Below are positions 44,008 to 52,490 of a stretch of DNA of 64,000 nt, piece after piece; the stretch's first letter is position 1, and each line of letters opens with the position of its first letter. The notes under the pieces are model-generated. The model made no database searches and was not told the DNA's origin. It saw only the letters and a list, made by a program, of their open reading frames with translations. The stretch comes from JANMMJ01 sp964543235 (GTDB lineage Bacteria > Pseudomonadota > Alphaproteobacteria > Rhizobiales > Aestuariivirgaceae), in contig CAZIXE010000001.1 of NCBI GenBank assembly GCA_964543235.1, positions 72,891 to 136,890 of the forward strand. The letters are read 5' to 3'. A program made the translations under genes and the position numbers.

Positions 44008-44231
44008 CGTTGGAAACTGTCTTCAGGAATCCGCCTCCCGCATATCGAGCCGCCCCGCCATTCGAGCCAACGGAATTCATTGGGTCCGCCGGCTTGGACG
44101 CCCCCCGCAAGGACCGGTGCCGCCCGCCGCATGCTTACACCCCGGCCGGCGAAAGCCGGGTGCTCGAACGGATCGAAGCAAGTTGATTGGACCATATCCT
44201 GCGGCATCAACGGCACCAGATAAGACTTGCG

Positions 44232-45008
44232 TCATATATGCAGGCGCTTTGGAGCATCTACAAGGGCGAACACCAGAACATCGACACGGCTAGCCCCTGC
44301 CGCCAGCAGTGCGGTGGCGGCGGCCCCCGCCGTTGCGCCTGTCGTCATCACATCGTCGACCAGGACAATACTCAGTCCCGCAACCTGCGGCCTCAGGTTG
44401 TCGGGCACCGCGAATGACCGGCGCACATTCTTGCGCCGCTCCTCCGGGTCGAGACCCACCTGCGGCCGCGTGGACCGGACCCGCTCCAGGAGTTCCGGCC
44501 AGTAGCGCACGCGGGAGGCCGCGGCAATGCGCTGCGCCAGCAGTGCCGACTGATTGAACCGCCGCGCCCACAGCCGCCGCCGGTGCAATGGCACGGGCAC
44601 GATGGCACCGGCCTCATGAAGGAACGGCCCGGCCGCCCTGGTCATGAGACGGGACAGCAACAGCGACACTTCATGCCGGTCACGGTACTTCAGCGAATGC
44701 ACCAGTTGCCGGCTGGTTTCATTGAAGATGGCTGCCGCCCTTGTCCGGTTCCAGGCAGGTGGGTCTGCCAGCGCCGCCGCGCTGATGGCGCCCTCGCCCT
44801 GATCGAAGGCAAAGGGCAATCCGAGCCGGTCGCAACGCGGATCCTCGATCAGCGTGAGCTTGCTCCAGCAGCCGGCGCACAGCGATGCCGCCGTCTGGAG
44901 GGACAGACCGCAGACCAGACATCGGGGTGGCGCGATGACGTCGATCAACAGGTTGGAACAACCGCGCAGCACTGACCCGATTGTCCTGACTCCACGCAAC
45001 TGAAGCAT
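44232..45008 (-). CDS. comF: ComF family phosphoribosyltransferase-like protein
   Basis: A protein of about 258 residues (from ATG 45008; ATGs at 45023 and 45050 are alternatives, none with a decisive ribosome-binding site). A four-cysteine zinc finger (PPRCLVCG then CAGCW) precedes a type I phosphoribosyltransferase domain with the PRPP loop VLVDDVMTTGAT. ComF proteins assist DNA uptake or transformation in competent bacteria and are widespread without competence. The 224-base gap after it, up to the DUF1178 start, has only a small CCGGC-GAAA-GCCGG hairpin; no gene is supported there. Confidence 0.88.
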   Translation of the reverse strand: MLQLRGVRTIGSVLRGCSNLLIDVIAPPRCLVCGLSLQTAASLCAGCWSKLTLIEDPRCDRLGLPFAFDQGEGAISAAALADPPAWNRTRAAAIFNETSRQLVHSLKYRDRHEVSLLLSRLMTRAAGPFLHEAGAIVPVPLHRRRLWARRFNQSALLAQRIAAASRVRYWPELLERVRSTRPQVGLDPEERRKNVRRSFAVPDNLRPQVAGLSIVLVDDVMTTGATAGAAATALLAAGASRVDVLVFALVDAPKRLHI

Positions 45009-45089
45009 GTGCCAGCCTACCATGGAGTCCGCGTGTGGATTAAGCGGCAAGAATGGTTTAACTGCTCAGCCAAAGACCGAGGACCCAAG

Positions 45090-45914
45090 ATGACGTTTTC
45101 AAGCCGCGACCTGGAGCGACTCGCCGATATTGTCAGCGCCGCCGCCGAACGCGAAATAATGCCGCGATTCCGCAGGCTTGGCACGGAGGCGGTCCGCGAG
45201 AAGACGTCCCACATGGATCTGGTCACCGACGCCGACGAAGCCGCCGACACCGCCATCAAGCTGGGCGTCGCGAAGGCCTTCCCGCAGGCCGTGTTCGTCG
45301 GCGAGGAATCGGTCGAACGCGATCCCGGGGTGCTCGCGGGAATTGCCGGCGCCGATCTGGCGATCGTCGTCGATCCCATCGACGGCACCAGCAACTACAC
45401 CTGGGGGCTGCCTCTCTTTGGCATGCTTGCCGCGGTCACGATCAAGGGCGAAACCGTAGCCGGCCTGATCTACGATCCGATCGGCAAGGACTGGCTCTTC
45501 GGTCTGCGCGGTGCCGGCGCCTGGCAACGTGACAGTTCCGGCGCGTGCAGCGACATCCGCGTTGCCAGCCCGGTAGCTGTCGGCCAGATGATTGGCGTGA
45601 CGTCCTGGTATCTGATGCCGGAACCCATGCGCTCCAGGGTCGCCGCCAATCTCGCCAGGGTGGGCGCACCATTCGCCTATCGTTGTGCAGCCTACGAGTA
45701 CCGGCTCGTGGCCACCGGCAAATGCCACTTCTCGCTGCACTACAAGCTGATGCCCTGGGACCACGCGGCGGGGGTGCTCATTCATTCCGAGGCTGGCGGC
45801 TATGCAGCGCGCTATGACGGCAGCCGCTATCTGCCGTCGCAAACCACGGGCGGCATCATCTGCGCACCGGATCGGGAGAGCTGGACGGCCATACATGAGG
45901 TCCTGTTCGGATGA
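45090..45914 (+). CDS. Inositol monophosphatase family protein
   Basis: A 274-residue lithium-sensitive phosphatase-fold protein. Metal-binding motifs are VGEES (first Glu), DPIDGTSNYTWG (near residues 95-106) and WDHAAGVLIHSEAGG near 220. I chose the ATG at 45090 because GAGGA lies six bases upstream and MTFSSRDLERLADIV suits the family. Possible substrates are inositol phosphates, histidinol phosphate or 3'-phosphoadenosine compounds; sequence does not decide. The following gene overlaps it by four bases. Confidence 0.9.
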   Translation: MTFSSRDLERLADIVSAAAEREIMPRFRRLGTEAVREKTSHMDLVTDADEAADTAIKLGVAKAFPQAVFVGEESVERDPGVLAGIAGADLAIVVDPIDGTSNYTWGLPLFGMLAAVTIKGETVAGLIYDPIGKDWLFGLRGAGAWQRDSSGACSDIRVASPVAVGQMIGVTSWYLMPEPMRSRVAANLARVGAPFAYRCAAYEYRLVATGKCHFSLHYKLMPWDHAAGVLIHSEAGGYAARYDGSRYLPSQTTGGIICAPDRESWTAIHEVLFG

Positions 45915-46759
45915 CGGTTCCGGCCATTTTCGATCGGCCCCTGCAGAATCTGCGCCGCAGGAACCGGCGGCCATGCCCTCCCGAACCGCTTCTCGATCAG
46001 CTCGCACTGGAGTTCAGGGACCGCCTGTCCCTGATCAATCGCAGCTTTGCCAGGCCGGTCCTGCTCGGCCGGTTTGCAGCGCAGCTCGCCACCAGGATGG
46101 GTTTCGGCAAAGCCCTGGCGCCCTGTTCGATCATCGAGTTCGAGACCGAAGCTGAATTGCACGATCTTCCCGAAGGCGGTTTCGATTGCGTCCTTTACGG
46201 CCTGGGCCTCGAAGCCATGAACGATCCGGCCGGTGCCTTGATTGCGCTCCGGCGTGCGCTGCAGCCTGACGGCGTGCTTCTGGCCTGTCTCTTTGCGGGC
46301 GATACCCTGTGCGAATTGCGCGCCGCGTGGCTGGCAGCCGAAGCGGCGTTGCGCGGCGGCGCAAGTCCGCGCGTTGCACCCTTTGCCGAACTTCGCGACC
46401 TGGGCAGTCTCCTGCAACGGGCGGGCTATGCCTTGCCGGTCGCCGACATCGACCATCTGGTCCTGCGCTATCCGAGCGCCCTGGCCCTGATGGCCGAGAT
46501 CCGCCAGTCGGGCCTGGGTGCTGCACTGCAGGCCCGGTCCCGCCGGCCGGTAACCGCTTCCCTGCTTGCGGCGGCCGCCGAGTACTATGAACGCAACTTC
46601 AGTGATCCCGACGGCCGCGTGCGCGCGACTGTTGACATCGCTTGGTTGACCGGCTGGGCGCCGCATCACAGCCAGCCGCGGCCATTGGCACCGGGCAGTG
46701 CCAAGAAACGCCTGGCGGACGCGCTCGGCACCCGCGAACGGCCATTATCGCGTGACTGA
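45911..46759 (+). CDS. Methyltransferase-fold protein (NDUFAF5/BioC-like) lacking the SAM-binding glycine motif
   Basis: A 282-residue protein. The N-terminal DRPLQNLRRRNRR and the later FDCVLYGLGLEAMNDPAGALIALRRALQPDGVLLACLF match the NDUFAF5-type class I methyltransferase family, including the strand-4 region and the C-terminal MAEIRQSGLGAALQARSR. However, where motif I (GxGxG) should lie, between residues 45 and 75, the sequence is FAAQLATRMGFGKALAPCSIIEFE, with no glycine-rich loop. It may have lost SAM binding or use a divergent one. NDUFAF5 is a complex I assembly factor, so a respiratory role is possible. It overlaps the phosphatase gene by four bases. Confidence 0.72.
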   Translation: MTVPAIFDRPLQNLRRRNRRPCPPEPLLDQLALEFRDRLSLINRSFARPVLLGRFAAQLATRMGFGKALAPCSIIEFETEAELHDLPEGGFDCVLYGLGLEAMNDPAGALIALRRALQPDGVLLACLFAGDTLCELRAAWLAAEAALRGGASPRVAPFAELRDLGSLLQRAGYALPVADIDHLVLRYPSALALMAEIRQSGLGAALQARSRRPVTASLLAAAAEYYERNFSDPDGRVRATVDIAWLTGWAPHHSQPRPLAPGSAKKRLADALGTRERPLSRD

Positions 46760-46768
46760 GCAGGCGCT

Positions 46769-47167
46769 TCACAGCATGTCGATGAGATATGGAATGAGCG
46801 GCAGATCGGCGGGCGGCATTGGGTAGTCGCGCAATTTGGCGGGCCTCACCCAGGCGAGCTCTTGCCCCTCGCATGGGGCCACCATACCGCTCCACCGCCG
46901 GCAGACATAGAGCGGCATCAGCAGATGGAAATCGTCGTAGGGGTGGCTGGCAAAGGTGAGTGGTGCCAGACACGCCTCTGAGACATCGATACCGAGTTCT
47001 TCCCGCAACTCGCGGATGAGCGCCATCTCGGGCCGCTCGCCCGCTTCCACTTTTCCGCCCGGGAACTCCCAGAGCCCGGACAACTGCCGGCCCGCGGGCC
47101 GTTTCGAGATCAGCACCCGCCCATCCGCGTCCACCAGCGCGACGGCAGCCACAAGAACCAGGCGCAT
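46769..47167 (-). CDS. mutT: 8-oxo-dGTP diphosphatase (MutT-type Nudix hydrolase)
   Basis: A 132-residue Nudix enzyme that removes oxidised dGTP from the nucleotide pool. The Nudix box GX5EX7REUXEEXGU is complete: G38, E44, R52, E53, E56, E57, G59. The preceding RQLSGLWEFPGGK is characteristic of MutT. It shares one base with the argJ stop codon (TGATG), so it is translated with argJ. Confidence 0.92.
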   Translation of the reverse strand: MRLVLVAAVALVDADGRVLISKRPAGRQLSGLWEFPGGKVEAGERPEMALIRELREELGIDVSEACLAPLTFASHPYDDFHLLMPLYVCRRWSGMVAPCEGQELAWVRPAKLRDYPMPPADLPLIPYLIDML

Positions 47168-48408
47168 CAGCTGCGGTAGGAGCCGTTGATGTCGATGTAG
47201 CGGTGCGTAAGATCGCAGGTCCAGATCGTGGCCTTGCCCCGCCCCACGCCGACATCGGCTTCGATCCGGATGTTCCGTCCCTTCATGTGCGGGACAATCT
47301 CGGCCTCGCGATAGCCCGCATGACGCATGCCCTTCTGGGCCACCAGCACCCCGCCGATCTTGATGCGGAGCTTATCCCGGACAGCCTTCTCGCCGGATTT
47401 TCCGATCGCCATGACGATGCGGCCCCAATTGGCGTCTTCCCCCGCAATCGCCGTCTTCACCAGCGGCGAATTGCCGATGGCCAGGCCAATGCGCCGCGCC
47501 GCGGCATCGCTTTCCGCTCCGGTGATCCGGATTTCGATCAGCTTCTCAGCCCCTTCGCCATCCTTAACCACCTGCAGCGCCAGGTCGAGGCACACGGCAT
47601 CGAGAGCCCTGGCGAAGGGCTTGAGCCGCACATCATCGGCGCTTCTCAAGCCCTTCAGCGCCCCGCCAGCTGCACCTGTGGCAAAGAGCATGAGCGTATC
47701 GGAGGTCGAGGTATCGCCATCGACGGTGATGCAATTGAAGCTCCTGGCGACGCTTCGCGACAGCAGCTTTTGCAGGATGCCGGAGGGGATCGAGGCATCG
47801 GTAAACACGAAAGACAACATCGTCGCCATGTCAGGCGCGATCATCCCCGAGCCCTTGGCAATGCCGTTGATCGTCACCGGCGTCCTGCCGACTCGCGCCG
47901 TCTGCGTGCTTGTCTTCGGGAACGTGTCCGTCGTCATAATGGCCCGCGCGGCCGCATCCCAGGAGGCCGGCACCCGGCTGTCCACGAGTTCCGGCAGGGC
48001 CTGGACGATGTACGCAGGATCGAGTGGTTCGCCAATGACACCGGTCGATGCCTGAAAGACGTCCGATGCTTTGCACTTGAGGAGCCGGGCCACGGCCACA
48101 GCGACGCTCTGCACGGTCGCAACGCCGGCCTTGCCCGTAAAAGCATTGGCATTGCCGGCATTCACCACCAGTGCCCGCGCCGTACCGGACTTGAGGTGCC
48201 TGACACACCAGTCGACCGGTGCGGAACGCGATTTTGACGTGGTAAAGACGCCGGCGACAGCCGCGGGGCGTTCAAAGCAGGCCAGAAGCAGGTCAGGCCG
48301 CCCCTTGTAGCGCACTCCGGTTTCCGCCACTGCCAGCCGCACGCCGGCAATGTCCGGCAGGACCGGCAGGCGCTCGGGCGCCAGCGGCGACTTCGTATGA
48401 ACGGCCAT
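47167..48408 (-). CDS. argJ: Bifunctional ornithine acetyltransferase / N-acetylglutamate synthase
   Basis: A 413-residue arginine-synthesis enzyme. It self-cleaves before a threonine nucleophile; here the site is A195-T196 in APDMATMLSF. Other hallmarks are GVFTTSKSRSAPVDW, NAGNANAFTG and the C-terminal WTCDLTHRYIDINGSYRS. It recycles the acetyl group from N-acetylornithine to glutamate. It lies between a parvulin gene upstream and mutT downstream, all on the minus strand, and starts 23 bases after the parvulin stop. Confidence 0.97.
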   Translation of the reverse strand: MAVHTKSPLAPERLPVLPDIAGVRLAVAETGVRYKGRPDLLLACFERPAAVAGVFTTSKSRSAPVDWCVRHLKSGTARALVVNAGNANAFTGKAGVATVQSVAVAVARLLKCKASDVFQASTGVIGEPLDPAYIVQALPELVDSRVPASWDAAARAIMTTDTFPKTSTQTARVGRTPVTINGIAKGSGMIAPDMATMLSFVFTDASIPSGILQKLLSRSVARSFNCITVDGDTSTSDTLMLFATGAAGGALKGLRSADDVRLKPFARALDAVCLDLALQVVKDGEGAEKLIEIRITGAESDAAARRIGLAIGNSPLVKTAIAGEDANWGRIVMAIGKSGEKAVRDKLRIKIGGVLVAQKGMRHAGYREAEIVPHMKGRNIRIEADVGVGRGKATIWTCDLTHRYIDINGSYRS

Positions 48409-48431
48409 TCCCCTCCCCCGCGCCGTGCCTG

Positions 48432-49364
48432 CTACTGCGGTATCTGCAGGTCGGACTTGCCGCTGCTCGCCGCCGCGTCACCGCCCTGTTCGGCCGATGC
48501 GGGGCGCTTCTTTTCCAGTTCCTCGATCATCTTGTTGAGATCAGGATCAAGGATTTCGACCTTCGCGGCCCGGCGGGTCTCATCGACGACCTGCTGCACC
48601 TTCTTGCGGACCAGAATGTTGCGGATCGCTCCCTTGACCTGATCGAAGGGCTGGGCGCCGCCCATTTTCCGGTCCTCCAGCTTGATCAGGTGCCAGCCGA
48701 AATCCGTCTTGACCGGCTGCGAGACCTCACCCTTCTTCAAGGCAAAGGCCGCTTTCGAGAACTCCGCCACCATTTCGGGAGCGGTGAAATATCCGAGATC
48801 GCCGCCATACTCCTTGGAGCCATCAAGGCTGTACTGCTTGGCAAGGTCTTCGAATTTCTCGCCCTTTTCGATCTTCGCGGCAATGTCCCTGGCTTCCTTT
48901 TCGGTGTTGACCAGAATGTGCCGGGCCCGCACGCGCTCGGTCTGTTCGACCCGCGCCGCCTCGAGATCGTAGGCCGCCTTGATCTCCTCTTCGGTGACCA
49001 TCGGCTTGATCTTTTCGAAGAAATACGCATCGCGGAGCGCCTTGGCCTGATACAGCGCCAGCCGTTCCTTGTACTCTTTGGTATCGGCGACACCCTCCTT
49101 GACCGCCCTCTGCGCGAGCAGATGCCGCTCGATCAGGTAGTTGACGACAAACGGATAGCGGGCCTTGGGCGGCAGGTCGGGCAGGAGGCCGATGATGTCG
49201 TCTGACGCCATCTGGGCTTCGCTTACCTTGATTTCGTGCCCGTTGACGATGGCTATGACCTTGTCCGGCGAGGGTGCCGCCTCCTGGGCCAGGGCCCAGC
49301 CGGCCAGCGGCGCGGCAACGGCCGCGGCCAATGCAATGCTCAAAAAAATCCGAGAATTCGGCAT
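48432..49364 (-). CDS. Periplasmic parvulin-type peptidyl-prolyl isomerase
   Basis: A 310-residue protein. I chose the ATG at 49364, which gives a normal Sec signal peptide (PNSRIFLSIALAAAVAAPLAGWALAQ). A SurA-N-like helical region follows, then one parvulin domain (about 150-240) with RARHILV, YGGDLGYFTAPEMV and DFGWHLIKLEDRK. The C-terminal tail is charged (EELEKKRPASAE). It should help fold outer-membrane or periplasmic proteins. It is divergent from secA, a sensible pairing of export functions, and upstream of argJ. Confidence 0.92.
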   Translation of the reverse strand: MPNSRIFLSIALAAAVAAPLAGWALAQEAAPSPDKVIAIVNGHEIKVSEAQMASDDIIGLLPDLPPKARYPFVVNYLIERHLLAQRAVKEGVADTKEYKERLALYQAKALRDAYFFEKIKPMVTEEEIKAAYDLEAARVEQTERVRARHILVNTEKEARDIAAKIEKGEKFEDLAKQYSLDGSKEYGGDLGYFTAPEMVAEFSKAAFALKKGEVSQPVKTDFGWHLIKLEDRKMGGAQPFDQVKGAIRNILVRKKVQQVVDETRRAAKVEILDPDLNKMIEELEKKRPASAEQGGDAAASSGKSDLQIPQ

Positions 49365-49701
49365 CGATTCCACCGTTTCCTGCCGGTTGTGGGAGCTCCG
49401 CCCCCGCTGATCCTGGAGGCGCTCATTGGCCCTCAAATCCGGCAACAATAAGCCTGATAACGCCGCCGAGCAGTGAATCCGCAGCGTTTTTGCGGCGCAC
49501 ATTGATCGCAAACCCGCCGCGATGCAAGTCCCGGCCGACCTTGTTTCCAACTAGTGGCCAGCGCGCCACATCTTGATTTTTCGGCCCGCCGCGATCATTT
49601 GCCGAGATTGCCCGGATCGATGAACTCAACTAGAACACCCCACCATTACGGCCGCCATTTCACGCGGCTGCAGCAGGCTACCCGAAAAGGACGATAAGCA
49701 G
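49365..49701 (+). other. Divergent spacer between parvulin and secA genes
   Basis: 337 bases with no supported gene. It should hold both promoters; TTGATT near 49574 with a weak CATTTG 17 bases on is the only rightward candidate, and it is not convincing. A minor inverted repeat (CCGCA/TGCGG) lies near 49480. Confidence 0.5.
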
Positions 49702-52413
49702 ATGCTAGGACTGCGTGCAATCGCGGGGAAGATCTTCGGCACCAGCAACGATCGCAAAGTCGGCAAGTACCGGGCCCGCGTAGCCCAGATCAATGCCCTG
49801 GAAGCCGAGACCGCCGCGCTGAGTGACGACGAGCTGAGGGCTCGCACCGCACGTTTCAAGGAAGAGGTGGCAGGCGGCCGCGAACTTGACGATCTGCTGG
49901 CGCCGGCTTTCGCCACGGTGCGCGAGGCCGCCAAGCGCACCCTCGGGCAGCGACACTTTGACGTTCAGCTGATTGGCGGCATGGTCCTGCATGAAGGGCG
50001 CATTGCCGAGATGAAGACCGGCGAAGGCAAGACGCTGGTAGCGACGCTTCCCGTCTATCTCAACGCCCTCACCGGTAACGGCGTGCATGTCGTGACCGTC
50101 AATGATTACCTTGCCAGGCGCGACGCCGGATGGATGGGCCAGATCTACAAGTTTCTGGGCCTCAGCACCGGCGTTATCGTCCACGGTCTCAATGATCAGC
50201 AGCGCCGCCAGATGTATGCCTGCGACGTCACCTACGGCACCAACAACGAGCTGGGTTTCGACTATCTCCGCGACAACATGAAGTTCCATCTCGAGGAGAT
50301 GGTCCAGCGCGGGCACAACTTCGCGATCGTCGACGAGGTCGATTCAATCCTCATCGACGAAGCCCGGACGCCCCTCATCATATCCGGTCCGCTGGATGAC
50401 AAGTCGGAGCTCTACAACACCATTGACCGGTTCATTCCCGAATTGTCCCCGGAGGACTACGAACTGGACGAGAAACAGCGCTCCTGCACCTTGACCGAGA
50501 AGGGCAATGAACACCTCGAACAGGTCCTGGCAGCCGCCGGCCTTCTCAAGGGCACCAATCTCTACGATGCCGAGAACGTTACGATCGTCCATCACGTCAA
50601 TCAGGCGCTGCGCGCCCACAAGCTCTTTCAGCGGGACAAGGACTACATCGTCAAGGACAACCAGGTCATCATCATCGACGAGTTCACCGGCCGCATGATG
50701 CCCGGGCGGCGCTATTCCGAGGGATTGCACCAGGCGCTCGAGGCCAAGGAGCATGTGACCATCCAGCCCGAGAACCAGACCCTGGCCTCCGTCACTTTCC
50801 AGAACTACTTCCGGCTCTACGACAAGCTTGCCGGCATGACCGGCACGGCCTCGACCGAAGCGGAGGAGTTCATGGACATCTACCGGCTGGATGTCATCGA
50901 AATCCCCACCAACATGCCGGTCGCCCGCAAGGACGACGATGACGAGGTCTATCGGACCGCGACCGAGAAGTACAATGCCATCATTGCGACGATCAAGGAG
51001 TCGCGGGAACGCGGCCAGCCGGTGCTGGTTGGCACCACTTCCATCGAGAAATCGGAACTCCTGTCTGGACTCCTCAACAAGCAGAACATTCCGCACAGCG
51101 TGCTGAACGCCCGCTACCACGAGCAGGAAGCGCAGATCATTGCCCAGGCCGGCGTATCTGGCGCCGTCACCATTGCGACCAACATGGCCGGCCGCGGCAC
51201 CGACATCAAGCTTGGCGGCAACGAGGACATGCGCATAGCAACCGAGCTGGCCGACGTTCCACCCGGTCCGGACCGGGACGCGCGCGTGGCTGCCATCAAG
51301 GCCGAGGTCGAGGCCAACAAGCAGAAGGTTCTTGCGGCTGGCGGTCTTTTCGTGATCGGCACCGAGCGCCACGAGAGCCGCCGCATCGACAACCAGCTGC
51401 GCGGCCGCTCCGGACGCCAGGGCGACCCCGGCCGCTCCCTCTTCTACCTCTCCCTCGAAGACGATCTCATGCGCATCTTCGGATCGGAACGCATGGATTC
51501 GATGCTGCAGAAACTGGGCCTGAAGGAGGGCGAAGCCATTGTTCATCCCTGGATCAACAAGGCACTCGAGAAAGCCCAGCAGAAGGTCGAGGCCCGCAAC
51601 TTCGACATCCGCAAGAATCTGCTCAAGTTCGACAACGTGATGAATGACCAGCGCAAGGTCATCTTCGACCAGCGAATCTCCATCATGAAGGGTGAGGAGA
51701 TCAGCGAAACCATCGACGACATGCGTCACCAGGTCATCGACGATCTGATCACCAAGCACATTCCCGAAAACGCCTATGCCGAGCAGTGGGACGCAAAAGG
51801 GCTTCGCGAGCGGCTGCGCGAGGCCATTGCTCTCGACCTACCCGTCGACGACTGGGCCAAAGAGGAAGGCATTGCCGATGAGGAGATGCGCGAACGCGTC
51901 AAGACGGCCGCCGACGAACTCTACGCGTCCAAGCGCGAGAAGTACACGCCCGACATCATGCGCCAGGTGGAAAAGGCCGTGCTTCTCCAGACTCTCGACC
52001 ATCTCTGGCGCGAGCACATCGTCACTGTCGAGCACCTGCGCCAGGTGATTGGCCTGCGCGGCTATGGCCAGCGCGATCCGCTCAACGAGTACAAGACCGA
52101 GGGCTACAACCTGTTCGAGGCCATGATTGCCAGGCTCCGCGAGATGGTGACGGCACAGGTCATGCGCGTCGAGATACAGACCCGCCCGCCCGGCGACATG
52201 CTGCCTGACGAGGATGAGTTGCCAGTCATGCGCGCCCATCACATCGACCCCACGACCGGCGAGGACGATGTCGGTGAGGGCGCCTTGTTCGGCCAGGCTG
52301 TGGCAACCGTGCAGGACGTTACCGCGGGCGCGGTGAAGAAGGTCGGCCGCAATGATCCCTGTCCATGCGGTTCGGGCAAGAAATACAAGCACTGCCACGG
52401 CGCCTTCGCCTGA
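49702..52413 (+). CDS. secA: Preprotein translocase subunit SecA
   Basis: A 903-residue motor ATPase of the Sec pathway. Walker A is MKTGEGKT (about residue 110), the DEAD-like Walker B IVDEVDSILIDEAR is near 210, and ATNMAGRGTDIKLGG is in the second nucleotide-binding fold. The C-terminal zinc-binding SEC-C motif is intact (GRNDPCPCGSGKKYKHCHG: three Cys and a Cys/His). AAGGA lies upstream of the ATG. Length is normal for alphaproteobacteria. Confidence 0.98.
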   Translation: MLGLRAIAGKIFGTSNDRKVGKYRARVAQINALEAETAALSDDELRARTARFKEEVAGGRELDDLLAPAFATVREAAKRTLGQRHFDVQLIGGMVLHEGRIAEMKTGEGKTLVATLPVYLNALTGNGVHVVTVNDYLARRDAGWMGQIYKFLGLSTGVIVHGLNDQQRRQMYACDVTYGTNNELGFDYLRDNMKFHLEEMVQRGHNFAIVDEVDSILIDEARTPLIISGPLDDKSELYNTIDRFIPELSPEDYELDEKQRSCTLTEKGNEHLEQVLAAAGLLKGTNLYDAENVTIVHHVNQALRAHKLFQRDKDYIVKDNQVIIIDEFTGRMMPGRRYSEGLHQALEAKEHVTIQPENQTLASVTFQNYFRLYDKLAGMTGTASTEAEEFMDIYRLDVIEIPTNMPVARKDDDDEVYRTATEKYNAIIATIKESRERGQPVLVGTTSIEKSELLSGLLNKQNIPHSVLNARYHEQEAQIIAQAGVSGAVTIATNMAGRGTDIKLGGNEDMRIATELADVPPGPDRDARVAAIKAEVEANKQKVLAAGGLFVIGTERHESRRIDNQLRGRSGRQGDPGRSLFYLSLEDDLMRIFGSERMDSMLQKLGLKEGEAIVHPWINKALEKAQQKVEARNFDIRKNLLKFDNVMNDQRKVIFDQRISIMKGEEISETIDDMRHQVIDDLITKHIPENAYAEQWDAKGLRERLREAIALDLPVDDWAKEEGIADEEMRERVKTAADELYASKREKYTPDIMRQVEKAVLLQTLDHLWREHIVTVEHLRQVIGLRGYGQRDPLNEYKTEGYNLFEAMIARLREMVTAQVMRVEIQTRPPGDMLPDEDELPVMRAHHIDPTTGEDDVGEGALFGQAVATVQDVTAGAVKKVGRNDPCPCGSGKKYKHCHGAFA

Positions 52414-52490
52414 TGGCTGCTGCCCGTTACTGAAGAGCTCGGATTTTCCGGATCATTTTCGCACCGGCAGTTCCTGCCCCGGCCAGGTCG

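Noticed and set aside
44138..44162. Terminator after comF
   Set aside because: Only five contiguous pairs around a GAAA loop and no T run on the relevant strand.
44004..44216. 70-residue minus-strand frame between the DUF1178 and comF genes
   Set aside because: No family features or ribosome-binding site; it has a coding-shadow composition and overlaps the DUF1178 start.
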